A DNA stretch of 10,055 bases from Micractinium sp. NFX-FRZ (GCA_029339195.1 JAPTJF010000840.1:1-10055), one strand, 5' to 3'; shown: positions 1-8,463, counted from the stretch's first letter. Numbers and translations: made by a program. Notes: generated from the letters alone by a model not told the origin.

Positions 1-71
1 CCGGGGCCCACTGCCGCGCCTGCGGAGGGGCGGCTCAGGCGGGCCAGCACGGCCAGGGAGCGGGGAGCCAT
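1..71 (-). CDS. Possible 5' end of another gene, running off the left edge
   Basis: An ATG at 71-69 on the minus strand sits in a good start context (ACCATGGCT) and stays open for 23 codons to the edge, reading MAPRSLAVLARLSRPSAGA and onward. Arg, Ala, Ser and Leu without acidic residues fit an organelle transit peptide or a short signal sequence. The DNA just upstream on that strand is CA- and CT-rich like an algal 5'UTR. It has the same orientation as the other genes and lies about 425 nt beyond the likely polyadenylation motif of gene A, which leaves room for a promoter. A CCGCAG inside the stretch could instead be a splice acceptor. Only 71 bases are visible, so this is a weak call and no product can be named. 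Confidence 0.3.
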   Translation of the reverse strand, partial: MAPRSLAVLARLSRPSAGAAVGP

Positions 72-1179
72 GGTTGTGGGGAAGGAAGGGGCGGCGACGG
101 GTGGTGGAAGCCGGGATGTGGCGAAGAGTGGGGACTGGGGCCGGTGTGGGGGGTGTGAGGGGTTGTGGCTGCGCTGTGCGCTGTGGTCCTCGTGCTGTGG
201 CAGTCCCGTTTGGAAACCGAAGGTGGTTTGTGGCTCGTGTGTTCGTTTCTTGTGTGCTCTCTCCCGCTGGCTGCTTTCTTGTGTGCTCTCTCCGCGTGCT
301 GCCCGCTCTGCCTCCGCCACCGCCATCCTCCTTGCCGCCAGCGCCCCCGCTGTTGTGGTCGCTTCCGCTTCGTGTTTGGTGCTGTTTGTGCAGCGGCAGC
401 GCACACCTGCTCCCTTTGCACCGCCGCCGACTGGCCCCCAACCCCTTGCAAGCCACTGCTGACTCGTCTCTTCTTGCAAGCCAGTGCAGCACTCGTTACA
501 CCACGCACAAAGGTTTGATAGCAGAGTAACGGGTGGCAAACCGCCCGAGCGGCAGAGCCGGACGCACACAGGCAACAGGTGGCGTGGCAGGCTGTGCTGC
601 AGGAGTTTCCAGACGGGACGAAGGGGGTGTAGACGCTAGGCAGAGAGTTGGCGACTCTAAAGCGGCTAGGCAGGGACAGTGGTAGGCCCACTGTCAATCA
701 AGACGTTGGTGATTGGATGGGTGTGAGGGCAGGAGGGGAGGGGAGGGCAGGTGGGTGGTAGTAGGGCAGTAACGGGCAGCGACGGGGGGTGGCGAGGGTG
801 TGAAGCATGAAAGGAGGCACAGTATGGAGTAGAGAGAGGGAGAGGGCAGGAGGGCAAGAAGTGACAGGAGGCGTTGGGAGATGACCACATGATGCGAGGC
901 AGCAGGGGATACTGGCTGGGTGGGGGTGAGGTGGTGGCAAGAGCAGGGATGGCAGGGGTGGTGTTCAGGGCAGGTGCCAAGGTCAAAGGGACTCGCACAG
1001 GGTTTCCAGGGGGTGGCTTTGGATGAGGCAAACATACGGTAGTGCATGAGGCGGGAGCACAGGCAGAGGGAGGCAGGAGCACATGCAGGCAGGTGGGAGC
1101 TGAAGCAGCCGAGGTGGGAAAAGAAGTTCAGGATGATCAATGAAATAGGTATTTCCAGTTGGATTCAGGTGCCAGCTTG
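72..1179. other. Spacer downstream of gene A: probable 3'UTR, no gene seen
   Basis: The stretch from about 1179 to 480 is probably the gene A 3'UTR, ending near the TGTAA at 500-496. The rest would be the promoter of the possible left-edge gene. Much of 700-1100 is purine-rich on the plus strand, including a run of four G-tracts at 735-755 that fits a quadruplex motif. Frames here, such as minus 35-697 and 666-1140, are repetitive Pro/Ser/Cys-rich readings of biased DNA with no domain or splice support. Confidence 0.5.
496..500 (-). terminator. TGTAA polyadenylation motif, candidate for gene A
   Basis: This is the first TGTAA on the minus strand after the gene A stop, about 680 nt downstream. 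If used, the 3'UTR is about 700 nt, long but not extreme for green algae. It is a single five-base motif, so this is a candidate only. Confidence 0.4.
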
Positions 1180-4100
1180 TTAGCCCTCGAAGGACTGCAC
1201 CTTCTGTGCAGAGCTGTCCTGCTTGCCACCCTGCTGCTTGCCGCCCCTGCAGCGCCCGCAGGTGGCAGCGCAGTAGTTGCCAGCAGACATCCAGCCCTGC
1301 TTGCAGTTGCCCCACGCCTTCTGCTGGGAGCAGCCAGCCTGGCCGGGTGGGGTGACGTCGGCGCAGCCGGCACCGCTGCCACTAGAAGAGGCGGCGGAGG
1401 AGGAGGGGGAGGAGGAGGAGGAGGAGCAGCGCCCGCAGGTGGCAGCGCAGTAGTTGCCAGCTGACATCCAGCCCTGCCCGCAGTTGCCCCACGACTTCTG
1501 CTGGGAGCAGCTCCCCTGGCCGGGTGGGGTGACGTCGGAGCAGCTGGCATCGCTGCCATCAGAAGTTGAGGAGGATGAGGCGGAGGCGGAGGCGGAGGCG
1601 GAGGAGGAGGAGGAGGAGCAGCGCCCGCACGTGGCAGCGCAGTAGTTGCCAGCTGACATCCAGCCCTGCCCGCAGTTGCCCCACGACTTCTGCTGGGAGC
1701 AGCTGCCCTGGCCGGGCGGGGTGACGTCGGAGCAGCTGGCACCACTTCCATCAGAAGTTGAGGAGGAGGAGGAGGAGGCAGAGGCCTGGCTCTCCGACGG
1801 CGGGGACGGGGAGGAGGTCGTGTTCTGGCTGCCCTGCAGCTTGCAGCGCCCGCAGGTGGCGCGGCAGTAGTTGCCAGACAGCAGCCAGGGCTGGCCGCAC
1901 TGCTTGTTGTCCTGCGGGGAGCAAGGGAAGGGGAGGTGGAGCAATGGGGGGCTGGTGAGAGAAGGATGTGTTCATGCGGTTTTGGTCCCGGTGAGCAGGA
2001 CGTGCAGGAGGGCTCTGCTGTCGGATTCACACTGTTGTGTTGCTAGCCCGGCCTGCCAGGCCGAACGAACCGAGGCGTCATGCCCCACCCGTCATCCTCT
2101 ACAGAGCTGTTTCCCCCAACCACCACCCCCACGACCCACCTTCTGCTGCTGGCAGGTGCTGCCGGAGGGCGGGGTGTCGGTGCAGCCGTTGTCAGTGGAG
2201 TTGCCGGCGGAGGAAGGCGAGGAGGCACCCTCGCCGCCGCCGCCGCGCTCGCTCAGAAGCTCGCCGCGGGTGACCTTCTCGACGTCGGCAGTCTCATCAT
2301 GGCTCTCCATGGGGCGCACAGCGCCTGCAGGGGGGGGAGAATGTGCGAGGTGAAGTTAGGTCAAGTACAGGTCATGTTGGGGAGGCAGAAATGAGGGTGG
2401 GACAGGATGTGGCCTCCTTGGGAAATGTGCTAGCCCCGCCAGCCAACTCAGCTCTCTGGCCCATCCAATGCACCCCACCCACCCTGCACTCACCCTGCTC
2501 AGCCCCAGCTTCATCAAAGCGCATCACCAGCTGCTGCTGGCTGATGTCGTCGCCCGGGGAGAAGGCGTCGCCGGGGTAGCCCAGGGCGGAGGGCTGCTCA
2601 GAGGGCGGCATGCCGGTGGGGCCATCGGGGGCGGGGTTGGGGGAGCGGTAGGAGCAGGGCACGCGGCGGAACTGGATGCCGGCCAGACCCTGCTTCACGT
2701 CGGCAAGCTTCTCAAATGCCCTGCGGAGGGGCGGGGAAGGGGGAGAGGAGTGGAGGAGCGGCAGGGCGGTGGGGCTGGTTAGGGCAGGTGCGGCTGAGCA
2801 GAGCAACAGCGCAGGCAGCGCATGGGTGCAGGCAAAGCAGGTCTGCATTGGCAACGGGTGCACCCCACCCTACCAACCTTCCTCCCCAGCCTCACAACCC
2901 CTCTCCACCCCTGCCTGGCCTCACCAGATGGAGAGGTCGAAGTGGGTGCCCTGTGTGTCGGTGTTGTCGCCGCAGCACCAGCGCTTGTTGCTGTAGGCGT
3001 TGCCGGGGTAATTGCAGGGGCCTGCCAGGCAATGGGACGGTGGAACGGCAAGGGTGGGTGGGAGTTCCGGCATGGGGTGGAACAGCGTCAGCCGCTGCTC
3101 ATGAATCTGCTATGCAAGCACTGCCTACACCTGCCCTGCACAGGGCAGCCCTCACCACCAACTTTGCCAACCCCGCACGAGGTTCATGCTGCCTACTTAT
3201 CCGCTCCCAACATTCCCAATCCACCCCCACCCGCCCGCTCACAAGCGTCGACGGTGCGCACAACCACGGTGGCATCGCCTGCCTTGCAGTCTCGCGAGCG
3301 GTCAAAGGTGTTGCCGTAGCCGTCCTTCACCTGGGAGCGGGGGTCGCAGCGCACCTCGTAGCACCGCCTGCAGGGGTGGGGAGCGGGGACAACAGTGGAA
3401 AAGATCAGAAGGGGTGATGAGGCGGGGCTGGCGGTCGCGCATGCACCGGTGCGCACGCTGGCGGCATCCCTCCTCCGCTTTGCCACCTTGTTGCCTCCCC
3501 TGTCCAGCGCACCATCCTCCCCCACACCCTCCCCATCCCCAGCCCCACCACACACCCCGCCTCACCCGCAGGAGCCGGCAAACTCGGGGGATGCGTCGGC
3601 GATGGCCGCCACATCCCACCCGGTGCCCAGGTTCTTGTACTGGTACCCCAGGCCGCAGGCGCCTGCGGGGGAGGGGAGAGGGGGTGGGCAGGGTTGAGTG
3701 GGTGCATGATTGTTGGGGGTGCAGACAGCAGATGTGCATGAGAAGGGCACCCTCAAGCTGTCAGGCCCCATGCAGGCCGCCCCATGCCATGCGAGGTTGT
3801 AGGGTGGGCTGAGCAGACCACCCATCCTCCCGCCCCGCCCCATCGGCCCACCTTTGTGGATGCTCCAGCCGTCGATGCCGTAGAAGGTGGCGCCTGCAGG
3901 GGTGCCGTGGGAGGGAGGGAGGGGAGGCGTAGTAAATGTCAAGCGAGGGCAGGGGCAGCTGTGGCGGGCGGGCGCGCACAGAGGCGCGTGATTCTAAACC
4001 CAAGCCTCACCACTGGGCAGCGCGTGCAAGGAGCAGGCAGCACCCTGCCCCATGCCAGGCATAGTGGCAGGCATAGTGGCTTCCGCTGCCCCATGGCGTG

Positions 4101-4240
4101 TGGTGTGCGACTCCTGCTGCACCACACTGCCTGCCCCACTTACGTCCAGTCTGCCAGCCGCCCTGACCAGCAGCTCCGCTGACTGCTGCCAGGAGCAGCA
4201 ACAGCAGGACACAGGACAGGCCGTCCTTGCGGGATGCCAT
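1180..4240 (-). CDS. Expansin-like protein A: DPBB domain plus four ShKT-like Cys-rich modules (8 exons, 533 aa)
   Basis: Exons, read on the minus strand: 4240-4144, 3893-3852, 3662-3566, 3367-3243, 3021-2925, 2720-2494, 2324-2140, 1911-1180. All introns are GT-AG, and the joined length is 1602 nt ending in TAA. The ATG sits in a strong context (CGCCATGGC); an in-frame TTG at 4264 was not used. Residues 1-24 form a signal peptide (R4/K5, then a Leu run). Residues about 34-175 are an expansin/GH45-like double-psi barrel: ATFYG 34-38, GACG 47-50, SCGRCYEVRC 77-86, VDACPC 118-123, HFD 147-149 and RRVPC 171-175, with ten cysteines. D119 and D149 match the acidic pair conserved in expansins. Residues 176-275 have no Cys or Trp, so an ordinary CBM63 domain is not evident. 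Cys modules lie at 276-313, 350-388, 414-452 and 473-511 on Ser/Ala linkers. N270 and N320 are N-glycosylation sequons. The family loosens walls without hydrolysis; secretion and wall binding are inferred. It is a tandem paralogue of the gene at 5536-8125. Confidence 0.88.
1249..1734 (-). repeat. Three tandem ShKT-like modules in the last exon of gene A
   Basis: Three 39-residue units lie at 1618-1734, 1426-1542 and 1249-1365 (modules 2, 3 and 4 of the protein). Each has Cys spacing x10-x8-x10-x3-x2, a DVTPPGQ start, QQK(S/A)WGNC in the middle and a CAATCGRC end. The last three spacings match the ShKT fold, where six cysteines form three disulphides. Modules 2 and 3 are identical in protein sequence and offset by exactly 192 bp. 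By eye they differ at only three of 117 bases, all silent. Module 4 is offset 177 bp from module 3 because its linker is five residues shorter. In other organisms the domain occurs on many secreted enzymes and adhesive proteins; here it is most likely a binding or cross-linking module. Confidence 0.85.
1366..1617 (-). repeat. TCC/GCC triplet tracts coding Ser/Ala linkers in gene A
   Basis: Between the Cys modules (1366-1425, 1543-1617, and again in 1735-1842) the minus strand is built of TCC and GCC triplets giving runs of Ser with Ala, Pro and Gly. The plus strand is therefore a nearly pure GGA/GGC tract. Such linkers are flexible and often O-glycosylated. The tracts are slippage-prone, so linker length probably varies between strains. 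They also create long spurious acidic or glycine frames on the plus strand. Confidence 0.75.
1843..2184 (-). other. First ShKT-like module of gene A, split by intron 7
   Basis: The module is coded by 2184-2140 and 1911-1843, with the 228-nt intron 7 between them in phase 0, between the second and third cysteines, directly after CQQQK. Spacing is x9-x8-x10-x3-x2, one residue shorter than the other modules. It reads QQKDNKQC where they read QQK(S/A)WGNC. Gene B has the same split module at 6042-5998 and 5817-5749. Confidence 0.85.
4056..4079. repeat. Perfect 12-bp tandem duplication in intron 1 of gene A
   Basis: Two exact adjacent copies of CAGGCATAGTGG. They lie inside intron 1 of gene A (4143-3894), away from both splice sites. 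No function is apparent. Confidence 0.8.
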
Positions 4241-4497
4241 GGCGAGCACTGTGGGTGTGAACAACGGGTTTCTGGCTTAAAAACGCGAGAGGGCTTGGCC
4301 AGGAGAGAGAAAGTGTTGTGGGCCTGACTGGACTGGGCGGGAGGGGTGTGGAGTCGGTTTCAGCCACAGCACAATTTCAAGCAGGCGGCCAAGCGTAGGA
4401 AGAACGGGAATAGGCGGGGAAAGCGGGTTGCACAGAGGCCAAGTGCCACGGCGCCGTGCTGGCGCAGCCGGTATGCCTTGCGCGCGCCGGCTGGTTG

Positions 4498-4549
4498 GGG
4501 CCGCCCATTACGGGCGTGTTGCGGCCCTAAAGCCCCGCTAATGGGCTTT
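4498..4549. repeat. Cluster of overlapping inverted repeats upstream of gene A
   Basis: Three perfect inverted repeats share about 50 bp: GGGCCGC 4498-4504 with GCGGCCC 4521-4527; GCCCATTA 4503-4510 with TAATGGGC 4539-4546; and AAAGCCC 4529-4535 with GGGCTTT 4543-4549. A smaller CGCCC/GGGCG pair (4502-4506, 4512-4516) nests in the first. The arms overlap, so the structures exclude one another. The cluster lies 258-309 bp upstream of the gene A start codon. It could be a regulatory palindrome or the remnant of a small element. No terminal duplication was recognised. Confidence 0.6.
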
Positions 4550-5008
4550 GCTCGTTGTTCTCAGTTGATTGAGCCCTCCTTTGCGGCCCTGGCGGTTGTC
4601 CTGGGGTCGTTTCAATGGGTCCGACACGAGCCTGAGGCGGACAGCTGGCGGACGGGTTTGTGCACCGGCCGACAGCCCGTTCCTGGGAAAGCGTCGAAGC
4701 ACGATAATGGAATGCGACGACGTGCCCGCGTCTTCCTTCCGCTTGACGGCTCAGCTGGCCCCCCACTGGCAGCTGCCGCCCCCGCCGGCAGCAGGCGCAC
4801 CTGCCTGCCTGCCCCTCCAGGCGCCGCAAAGCGATGCGCGCCAGCCCTCTGCCTGGAAGTATCCCGCCTATGTGTCCGACTCCAACTGACAGCAGGGTGC
4901 TGTTCCCTTCTGAAAAAGCAGCACCCAGCAGATAGCACACAGACCCTTCGCACAAGGCAGGCAGGCAGCGCAGCCCAACCTGTGCTTCTTGTCAAACCGA
5001 GCATGTGT

Positions 5009-5025
5009 TTACAGGTTGTGTTACA
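5009..5025 (-). terminator. Paired TGTAA polyadenylation motifs for gene B
   Basis: On the minus strand TGTAA occurs at 5025-5021 and again at 5013-5009. These are the first TGTAA motifs after the gene B stop codon, about 510 nt downstream. TGTAA is the usual near-upstream signal in green algae, with cleavage typically 10-30 nt beyond. The implied 3'UTR is about 530 nt. Confidence 0.55.
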
Positions 5026-5535
5026 AGTGAAAGGGTGCAAAGCAGACGGTAGCAAAATTGGCAGGTACCGACATCAAGGACAGGTAGCAGAGGCAGCATG
5101 AATGGTACCAGAGGCACGGGTTGAGGGCGGGAAGGGGAGGCCAGCACAGTGGCAGTGCCTGGCGCCCTGGGGCAGCAGGCACACACCGCAAGTGGCACTG
5201 CTGGGTGCAGTATGGCCGGTTTGCGTGGATGTGGGCAATGGGGAAGGGTAGGGCTACTTTTTGGGCACGGTGGAGAAACTGAGATGACAAACTTCAATGG
5301 CACGTGCAGGGTGCAGGGCAGAAGGGGATGGCAGGACTGTGCAGGGTGGGGGTGGATTGGCAGGATGGGGACACAGGGTGGGTGGAATGACAGCACTGGC
5401 GGATGAGCCGGGTGGCAAGGGTGAGTGTCACAGGCAAGACGCAGGGTGGGCGCAAGCACATGCATGGGGCAGGTGGGCAGGAGAGGGAGGCTAAGGAACC
5501 AGCAAATGGCACCTGCCTTAAGAGGCCTGCACACG

Positions 5536-8125
5536 CTACTCCGAGCCGCGCTGCTTCTGCTTCTTGCCGCCCTGCTGCTTGCCGCCTTGCTGCTTGCCAG
5601 AAGAGGCGGAGGCAGAGGCGGAGGCCTTGCCACCACCCTGGCTAGAGGAGGAAGTGGAGGAGGAAGCGGAGGAGGAGGAGGAGGCAGAGGAGGAGGAGGA
5701 GGCAGAGGAGGAGGAGGCGGCGGCAGTGGCCTGGCTGCCCTGCAGCTTGCACCGTCCGCAGGTGGCGCGGCAGTAGTTGCCAGACAGCAGCCAGGGCTGG
5801 CTGCACTGCTTCTTGTCCTGCAGGAGCGGGGGGAAGGTGGGGGGAAATAAGAAGTACCGCACACATGCTTTGGCAAGCAGACTGCAGACTGCTGCCAAGG
5901 GCAGCGGATGGTGCCTGTTGGCCAGTCACCCGCGGCCAGGCACCTGGTCCTTTTTTTACCTCCTCCATGCGCCCTCCCGCCCTCAACCTCAACCCACCTT
6001 CTGCTGCTTGCAGGTGCTGCCGGAGGGCGGGGTGTCGGTGCAGCCGTTGTCGGAAGAGGAGGAGGAGGCGGAGGCGGAGGAAGATGAGGAGGCACCCTCG
6101 GCGCCGCCGCCGCGCTCGCTCAGCAGCTCGCCACGGCTCACAGTCTCGACATGAGCAGTCTTGTCGTGGCCTTGCATGGGGCGCACAGCACCTGCAGGAG
6201 AAGAGAAGGGCCAGGCTGGGGGATGTGTTGTCAAGAGGGGTGACGACAGGCACAAAACAGAGGTTGGGCAGACAAGGGGGCGGGTGCAGGGATGTGCCTG
6301 CACGGCATGACAATCAATGCTGCCCCAAGCTCTGCCCTCCTCCTCCAAACAGCCGCAACCGCCCCCCACACCCAGGGCCCCGCCGCTTGCACCCACCCAC
6401 CCACCCTGCTTGGCGCCGCTGTCGTCGAAGCGCATGACCAGCTGCTGCTGGCTGATGTCGCTCCCCGGGGAGAAGGCGTCGCCGGGGTAGCCCAGGGCAG
6501 AGGGCTGCTCAGAAGGCGGCATGCCAGTGGGGCCTGCGGGTGCCGGGTTGGAGGGCTTGTAGTTGCAGGGCACGCGGCGGAACTGGATGCCAGTCATGCC
6601 CTGCTTTGTGTCCGCCAGCTTCTCAAACGCCCTGCAGAAGTGTGGGGAAGGGCGGTGTGGGGAAGGGCAGGGGGCCACAGGGATCAGGGTGAGGGCCAGC
6701 ACTTGCAGTTTCATGTATGGCATGCCAGAGGTTAGCTGAGCAGACGGGCGAGGCAGGTAGTCACATGTGCAGCAGCACAGGCTTCTTACCCCACCCTGCC
6801 CACCTCCACCCCTGCCTGGCCTCACCAGATGGACATGTCGAAGTGGGTGCCCTGTGTGTCCTTGTTGTCGCCGCAGCACCAGCGCTTGTTGCTGTAGGAG
6901 TTGCCGGGGTAGACGCAGGGGCCTGCCAGGGATGGGAGGGGTCAGATGGAAGGGGTGAGCAAAGCGTTGGGTCGGGGGTGGGGGTGGAAAGGGAAGAAGA
7001 CGGCAGCTGCTCTTCAATGCAGCAGGGGCGCTTTGGGCACCCGTCATCCTCCAATCTCATCCACGCCCCAAACCGCCACCCCCACCCACTCACATGCATC
7101 GACGGTGCGGATGACGACGGTGGCGTCTCCCGCCTTGCAGTCGGAGCGGTCGTAAGAGTTGCCGTAGCCGTCCTTCACTTGGGAGCGGGGGTCGCAGCGC
7201 ACCTCGTAGCACCGACTGGGGGGGAGGGTGTGGGGCGGTGAAGGCGTGGCAGGGCAGGGATCAGGAGCGTGGGACAGCGGCGGAGGCGCTTAGGCAGGGT
7301 GTGCACGCTGCCGACTGCCTCGCTGCTGTCTGGGTGAATCCTCCTATAGGGTGAATTCCACCCTCGCCCAGGGGGGCTCCCTTCCCGCCCAACACAAAAG
7401 CAGGACACACGCCCTCACCCGCAGGAGCCGGCGAACTCGGGGGATGCGTCGGCGACGGCTGCCACGTCCCACCCGGTGCCCAGGTTGCCGTACTGGTAGC
7501 CCAGTCCGCAGGCGCCTGCGGGAGGAAGGGGGAATTGGGAGAGGGACTGTGGGTGAGAGGGTGCTTGGGAGCGAAAGAGAACGTGTGCAGGCAGGCCCCG
7601 TGTGTCCAAGAGGGCGCACTGGTGGGTGCTCCCGCCACCCGCGGTGCAAGGCCGCCCACCGCCCCGCAAGCCCCGCTTCTCCCGTCCCATTGAGGCCCAC
7701 CTTTGTGGATGCTCCAGCCGTCAATGCCGTAGAAGGTGGCGCCTGCAGGGGTTGGTGGATGAGGAGGGCGCAAGGGGGAGGCGCAGGTTGAGGGTGGGAG
7801 GCGGCGCGCAGGTTGCCTGCAAGGCTTTACCGCTGCCGGCAGGGGAACGGGCTGCAGACACGGTTGAGGCACGCCAAGCGCTGTGCGTTGGCCGGCAGCA
7901 TGGCAGGGCAGGTGGCCCCAAGGAAGTTGGGCAGGCTTAGCGCGCGGCGGCGCAAGGGGGCGAGCGGGCACGGCGGCCCTTGCGGCGGCCTGGCGGGCGG
8001 GGCGGCAGGCGGCACAACAGCCCGCCCCACTCACGTCCATTCTGCCAGCCACCTTCGCCTGCAGCCACCTTCGCTGCCACCAAAAGCAGCAGCAGCTGGG
8101 CGAGGGGACGCAGAGCTGAAGTCAT
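5536..8125 (-). CDS. Expansin-like protein B: DPBB domain plus one ShKT-like Cys-rich module (8 exons, 383 aa)
   Basis: Exons on the minus strand: 8125-8035, 7742-7701, 7515-7419, 7215-7094, 6922-6826, 6631-6405, 6191-5998, 5817-5536. All introns are GT-AG; the joined length is 1152 nt ending in TAG. Residues 1-22 form a signal peptide (R6, Leu-rich core, VAA before the likely cleavage site). The DPBB domain spans about 32-172: ATFYG 32-36, GACG 45-48, SCGRCYEVRC 75-84, VDACPC 115-120 (D116), HFD 144-146, RRVPC 168-172, ten cysteines. Residues 173-275 lack Cys and Trp but closely match protein A. One six-Cys module occupies 276-313, spacing x9-x8-x10-x3-x2. The tail is poly-Ser with Ala and Thr, then a basic GGKQQGGKK segment that could bind acidic glycan. 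All seven introns match protein A in codon and phase; exon 4 is one codon shorter. The role is probably wall loosening outside the cell. Whether it acts on cellulose, chitin-like or other glycan cannot be read from the sequence. Confidence 0.9.
5575..5748 (-). repeat. Ser-rich linker and basic QQGGK tail repeat of gene B
   Basis: The stretch downstream of the module codes about 40 residues of mostly Ser with Ala and Thr, then KASASASASSGKQQGGKQ. GGKQQ-type units repeat in the tail. The same GGKQQGGKQ string occurs at the end of gene A (about 1219-1245), which ties the two tails together. A shorter Ser tract at 6049-6096 precedes the module in exon 7. Confidence 0.65.
5749..6042 (-). other. 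Single ShKT-like module of gene B, split by intron 7
   Basis: Coded by 6042-5998 and 5817-5749 with the 180-nt intron 7 between. It is the direct counterpart of the first module of gene A: same 38-residue length, same Cys spacing and same intron site, with few substitutions (for example QQKDKKQC versus QQKDNKQC). Confidence 0.85.
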
Positions 8126-8156
8126 TTTAGCGAGCTGCTCTTTTGCGGTTTCGAGT

Positions 8157-8200
8157 TTTGGCGGAAGAAGAGCGGGTGTGTGGGCCCTAAGAAGAGCGGG
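8157..8200 (-). promoter_or_regulatory. Proximal upstream region of gene B: repeated CCCGCTCTTCTT and an E2F-like site
   Basis: Within 30-75 nt of the gene B ATG the minus strand has CCCGCTCTTCTT twice (8200-8189 and 8176-8165, 24 nt apart). The plus strand has TTTGGCGG at 8157-8164, which fits the plant E2F pattern WTTSSCSS. No TATA box is clear. The pyrimidine repeats could mark an initiator or 5'UTR. Both motifs are short and none is tested, so their role is speculative. Confidence 0.25.
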
Positions 8201-8275
8201 GGGGCGGGGGCAGGGAGGATGAAGGGGGAAATCTCACGCCCGAGAGGGGTGGTCGAGGCCTAGATGGGCTGAGAC

Positions 8276-8284
8276 TGTGGAGTC
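8276..8284 (-). promoter_or_regulatory. 9-mer GACTCCACA shared upstream of genes B and A
   Basis: GACTCCACA (minus strand) is at 8284-8276, about 151 nt before the gene B ATG, and at 4355-4347, about 107 nt before the gene A ATG. Flanking bases are loosely similar. It may be a common promoter element kept since the duplication, or chance. Confidence 0.2.
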
Positions 8285-8463
8285 CGCTTGGTAGCGGGTT
8301 CGCGTGCAGCTATCAGCGCCAGCAGGCGGCCAGGAGGAGGGCAGGAGATTGGGGAAACGGCGGGCAAACCAGCTGCTGGCAGGGCTTTTGAACCCCAGAG
8401 CTGCGCCCCGCTGGCGCTGCATGCGGGCTGTTGCATGAGCGGCGGCGCCTGGCGTGGTTCCCA

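Larger units (their letters stand above)
4241..5535. other. Spacer between gene B and gene A: 3'UTR, then promoter
   Basis: About 5535-5000 is the likely 3'UTR of gene B. From there to 4241 is the upstream region of gene A, with the inverted-repeat cluster at 4498-4549 and an AT-rich TTTTTAAG about 35-45 nt before the ATG that could act as a weak core promoter element. A long plus-strand frame (4346-5101) has no ATG at its start and no recognisable domain, so no gene is called. Confidence 0.5.

Noticed and set aside
35..697. Minus-strand frame of 220 codons at the left end
   Set aside because: Cys/Pro/His/Ser-rich translation without a domain; it lies in probable 3'UTR and promoter DNA.
1454..1870. 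Two plus-strand acidic frames with the same start
   Set aside because: They are antisense shadows of the duplicated modules; the poly-Glu stretch is the complement of the Ser codons.
1137..2030. Minus-strand frame of 297 codons with poly-Pro runs
   Set aside because: It is an out-of-frame reading of the gene A last exon and intron 7; the Pro runs come from the TCC/GCC linker triplets.
1249..2184. A toxin function for the ShKT-like modules
   Set aside because: The domain is named after an anemone peptide but is widespread on secreted enzymes and matrix proteins; attachment to an expansin barrel argues for binding.
2183..2661. CBM63-type second expansin domain after the barrel
   Set aside because: The roughly 100 residues have no Trp and none of the aromatic pattern of that domain.
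4241..4264. Earlier in-frame TTG start for gene A
   Set aside because: A non-ATG start is unlikely in a nuclear algal gene, and the ATG at 4240 has a strong context and begins a normal signal peptide.
4346..5101. Plus-strand open frame of 251 codons between genes B and A
   Set aside because: It begins at GTG rather than ATG, has no recognisable domain, overlaps the gene B 3'UTR and gene A promoter, and such lengths are common by chance at this base composition.
4992..6095. Minus-strand frame of 367 codons
   Set aside because: It crosses intron 7, exon 8 in the wrong frame and the 3'UTR of gene B; the spliced B model explains the region better.
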